Positions 60,798 through 64,000 of a stretch of 64,000 nucleotides of DNA are shown piece by piece. The position numbers and the translations under genes were made by a program. The DNA is from Aporrectodea caliginosa (taxonomy: Eukaryota > Annelida > Clitellata > Crassiclitellata > Lumbricidae): positions 384,501 to 448,500 of the forward strand of contig JACEVL010000083.1 in assembly GCA_020284085.1 (NCBI GenBank). Direction: 5' to 3'. Positions within the stretch are counted from its first letter, which is position 1. Every line of letters starts with the position of its first letter. The notes under the pieces are model-generated. The model was not told the DNA's origin and searched no databases. It saw only the letters and a program-made list of their open reading frames with translations.

Positions 60798-61075
60798 GCA
60801 TAGCTGACGACATAAACGTCGTCTTCGTCTATAAATCGCTCTTCTCCCTGTCATTTACTGTTAACTCTAAAATTACAGCTGTGGCCGATTGGTTTGGGCT
60901 AAGAGGCTATCTATCAATCTTTTAAATGCAAGTTTTGCTCTTTTCCGATCTCATCGCAAAGTAGAGCATTATACAAAATTTTCACAGTTTTCTTATAATA
61001 TTCCAAACACTGAAGTAAAATCCTCTGAGTTTCTCGGCGTAGACATCGATGAGTATTTGACCTGATGTTTTATTA
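60798..61075 (+). mobile_element. LINE reverse transcriptase fragment, jockey/I-like
   Basis: The plus strand reads IADDINVVFVYKSLFSLSFT, then VADWFGLRGYLSI, then after stops SSEFLGVDIDEYLT. These are the YADD-box region and the downstream FLGV.ID..L.W segment of jockey-superfamily RTs. Decayed and without ends. Confidence 0.6.
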
Positions 61076-61341
61076 CAATTAACACTTTTGTGACATTTTT
61101 AAATATTTCCAGATATCGAGACTTGCTTTTAATCTTGTTTCACGTGCTTTATTCAATAAATGTATACCATGAATGTAAGCATAAGAATTTATCGTTTTAG
61201 CTAAATCAGATAGGGGTAATATGAACGAAGAAGAGGTAATAATAATTATGAAATCAGTTTCAGGTTACCCCCGGGGTAATATGAAATCGATTCAGATTAC
61301 TGGAGTAGGTTGAAAAAGGAGGTTGCTAAAGGCCTTAACAC

Positions 61342-61779
61342 CAGTGTGACCACTCCTTGGGAATTTTCTCAAGATCTTGGGATTTTGGGTGGTCGATTTT
61401 GGATCTGGAGATGATTTTGCAGAGCAATATTGGGATTTTTTCCAAGGTCTACAGACTAGTTTTTTCTGTAATTTTCAACAGTGGCAGCGAATCAGTTTAG
61501 AAAAATTCGCTAAGTCTGAAAGACGTTTATTATTATTGTTACTTGTAGGCCTAAACATCGTAATTTCTTAATTCAATGTTTCAATGTTATGCTCCGGTTT
61601 TTCTTTGCCAGTTCTTAGCTCGGTATTTTTGTGAATAATTGCGATTGTTAAAATTCATTTCATATTTCATCACAACTTTTTCCTTTTCAGTGACTTGGGA
61701 TTTTTTTGCACTTTTGGCTAATCTTGGGATTTTTCTGGCAAGAGCTTGGGATTTCAGAAGATGGAGAGTGGTCGCACTG
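61342..61779. mobile_element. hAT MITE, 438 bp, TSD CTTAACAC
   Basis: The ends CAGTGTGACCACTC and GAGTGGTCGCACTG are inverted (one mismatch) and flanked by identical CTTAACAC (61334-61341, 61780-61787). CTTGGGATTTT words repeat inside near both ends. No coding region. Confidence 0.9.
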
Positions 61780-61789
61780 CTTAACACCG

Positions 61790-62144
61790 GTAGAAACCTG
61801 ACAGGAAAGAGAAACCAAACGGTCAGCTACCGGTACTCTAAGTAGAAAGTCACAAAAGTGTGGTGTTCCTTTTTTTACTGAGTCATCAAACATCGTGTTG
61901 ATCAAAACGCTTGCTTTGCATAAAATCGAAGCGTGGTAATATTTCTGAGTCATCCAAAATCATGTTTATCATAAAACCCGCGTTTGATCTAAATAACGTA
62001 TACTTAGTCTTAAAGCGAAGTCTAAGCGTATTTCTGCCAAAATGCACACGCCCGGTGACTCTGGCATTACTCGCGCTGCAAACTTACTCCAGCTTTCAAA
62101 GTTAAAAATGAACTTGGGCCTGCAAATCGCTCGCCCGTCCTTAT
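61790..62144. other. Intergenic, nothing recognised
   Basis: No exon or element end recognised. Confidence 0.4.
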
Positions 62145-62148
62145 TTAA

Positions 62149-62731
62149 CCCTTTGGAGGTGAGGTGAAGCATTGTTACGTTTGAGGTGAGGTGGGGTCTG
62201 ACATACCCCAATACATATAATTACTTGCAAGTCGCAATATCAACTACAAAACATAAAATTGTGAGCTAAACTATAGTTATGTAACCAATTATCGGCTAAA
62301 CTGGTGATTTTCAGGAACAAATAACAGTTCTCAATCATAATTTATATGGCCAGCGTGGTGGCGTCAAAATCAAAGCGGCCCTTTGCGATCTTCGTGGCCC
62401 TCGGCATGCAACATTTGGGAACACGTGACATAATACCCGTAATAATGATCAATTTTGCATCGATGCAACACTATATGCAGTAATATCTTATAATCGCACA
62501 ATTTTTTCGGCACTGTGCCGTTATTAAAATCAATATGTATACGAAAAAATTATAATTTCACTTTAATATGCAAGAAATAAAAAAATGGCGTCCAAAAGTA
62601 CCTGAAAGTGTCCGTAGGCCTATTTCACATTCACTAAGGCAGACAAAAATAATCCAAGCTGGTTCTACGTTTTCCGTAGAAAAAGCAGTGTAGAATAGCT
62701 ATGGGGTTTGTCATACCCCACCTCACCTCCG
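62149..62731. mobile_element. Possible piggyBac-like MITE, TTAA-flanked
   Basis: The left end CCCTTTGGAGGTGAGGTG follows TTAA (62145-62148). The right end CACCTCACCTCCG precedes TTAA (62732-62735). GGGGTCTGACATACCCC near the left mirrors GGGGTTTGTCATACCCC near the right. TTAA targets and CCC ends suggest piggyBac, but the outermost bases do not match perfectly. Confidence 0.5.
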
Positions 62732-62739
62732 TTAAGGTT

Positions 62740-63635
62740 TACGATAAAGATAAATTTATCTTATTGAGTCAAACCGATTGGTGCTCTAATCTAATATTAT
62801 CTAATTTAAACTAGATGAAGGTTATTATAGCGCCGTTTTTAAAATGGTATAGGATGTCAGACGATGGTTGCCTCGATGTTTTATCGTTAGAGTGATGCCC
62901 AGTGATCCTTGTTTCTGGTCAGTGAACAAAGACGCTATCGTGGAATCACTTTAATAATCGGCAGAACCTCAATCAAAGACGACAGCTTTGAAACAATGAA
63001 GTCCAGATCTATATCCGACTTCAGATGTTGATTCAATGTCATATTCGATCCTTTTAAGCAAGTGCGTTAAACAATGGTAAGAACATCGTCAAAAGAACAC
63101 TGCAAGTTCATTCAATTTGCAGTTTGGACACTTTTAGCAAGTGGTATGCATTGGACTGACGCAGAAATGATCAGCTCAGACAAATATTATGCTCACAAAA
63201 AGGCATGTGTGCTTCAGTTATTCAGAGATGTAACGTCAGCAAATTAAGATTTTCCTAGAAATTGATCACTGGTGCTTATGTGGAACAGATAACATAACAT
63301 GCATAAAACAGCCACTGTGATTGAAAGCGCTAAACGTTGTGGTGCTTTTAACATATAATTATAATTATAATTGACTGTTTGGCCATATGCAAAGAGGATA
63401 GGGTACGATGGGTTTGGATTTAGATTAGCTTAAATAGATTACAAAGAATTGAATTGCTTTGAATCGGATTAGAGTGGATCGGAACGGATATATATGAACA
63501 AATCATATCGAATGAGATGAGATTATTCTAAAGTGTCTGCCCATCGACCTCTCTGGCCATCCATTTGCTTCGTCTTCTAATCGTATAGGTCTGAGTATGA
63601 ATCACAGCGTCGTATAATAGGCCTACTGTGCATTT
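62740..63635. other. Intergenic, nothing recognised
   Basis: AT-rich DNA with GGATAGGATGAGAT-like words near 63480-63530. No gene features. Confidence 0.4.
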
Positions 63636-63639
63636 ATGC

Positions 63640-63704
63640 AAGTATATTGTTTATAATTGTTCAAGTACAATTATTGTACTTGAGCAATTATAAACAATAT
63701 ACTT
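63640..63704. repeat. 65-bp near-perfect palindrome
   Basis: AAGTATATTGTTTATAATTG and its complement form about 32-bp arms with one mismatch and almost no loop. Confidence 0.88.
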
Positions 63705-63713
63705 ACATAGAAA

Positions 63714-64000
63714 ATTAGAAGCTTTTGAGATGTGGATTTGGAGAAGGATGGAGAAGGTGAGCTGGACTGAGCATATAACGAATGAAGAGGTGTTACAAAT
63801 GGTTGATGAAAAGCGATCGCTGATAACAACAGAAGAACTGGGTGGGGCACGTATTAAGAGGAGACTCCCTCCTGAAGGAAATCATAGAAGGGAGAATGGA
63901 AGGGAAAAGAGGGAGAGGAAGACCGAGGCAGATGATGCTGGGATGGATGGCCGACGGATACAGCGAATTAAAGGAAAGAGCACAGCAAAGAGAAAATTGG
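63714..64000 (+). mobile_element. LINE ORF2 C-terminal fragment, runs off the window
   Basis: The plus strand encodes EAFEMWIWRRMEKVSWTEHI, then EEVLQMVDEKRSL, and in a shifted frame NWVGHVLRGDSLLKEIIEGR and GKRGRGRPRQMMLGWMADG. This is the well-known C-terminal signature (W.R...I.W.....N...L....R.L...I..R...W.GH..R......I.EG...GKRGRGRPR) of several non-LTR and Penelope-like families. One frameshift is visible near 63830. The element continues beyond 64000. Confidence 0.8.

Overview
The window looks like animal nuclear DNA. It is AT-rich with long intergenic stretches, exons have GT-AG splice sites and TATA-type promoters, and microsatellites, tRNA-derived SINEs, non-LTR retrotransposons and hAT/mariner DNA transposons fill most of it. 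The word TAGGCCTA is scattered everywhere, as in many marine invertebrate genomes, and multi-domain antistasin-like inhibitors also point to a marine or aquatic invertebrate. The phylum cannot be fixed from sequence alone. There are no bacterial operons, rRNA genes, convincing free-standing tRNA genes or CRISPR arrays.

Host genes are few and all on the minus strand. (1) At 18.3-21.5 kb lies a two-exon gene for an unrecognised single-pass membrane protein with a proline-rich N-terminus, a Cys-rich juxtamembrane segment and a long cytoplasmic-type tail. (2) At 33.1-34.5 kb one exon encodes twelve consecutive antistasin-type repeats. (3) At 40.5-55.5 kb lie two paralogous loci for small secreted Kunitz (BPTI-type) inhibitors. 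The downstream-most copy (52.1-55.4 kb) has a complete three-exon structure: signal peptide, short basic linker, Kunitz domain plus stop. The other (40.5-49.3 kb) keeps the signal and Kunitz exons, but I cannot find its linker exon. A linker-like exon instead lies at 35.8 kb, just upstream of the antistasin exon and in a phase compatible with it. The 33-56 kb stretch is therefore a serine-protease-inhibitor locus built by segmental duplication. The two Kunitz exons differ in 27 codons, 25 of them amino-acid changing, while flanking non-coding DNA is much better conserved. This is a strong sign of diversifying selection.

The rest is mobile DNA. Six hAT elements have identical 8-bp target duplications (2.26, 20.1, 31.7, 42.8, 55.8 and 61.3 kb). 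Two mariner-like elements (0.5 and 11.8 kb) and two TA-flanked elements with GGGTG(A/G)TT ends (12.8 and 57.0 kb) are present, with a possible piggyBac-like MITE at 62.1 kb. A nearly intact L2/CR1-like LINE (45.4-48.9 kb, one frameshift) and more than a dozen LINE remnants lie on both strands. Several tRNA-derived SINEs end in the same GCGCTATA-type 3' tail as the LINEs, which suggests they are moved by LINE machinery. A decayed gag-protease remnant lies at 58.1-58.8 kb.

Layout: 0-18 kb, repeats and no recognised host gene; 18-22 kb, membrane-protein gene and SINE cluster; 22-33 kb, microsatellites, a 27-bp minisatellite, a local duplication and nested MITEs; 33-56 kb, inhibitor locus with transposon-filled introns; 56-64 kb, transposon remnants, ending inside another LINE fragment.
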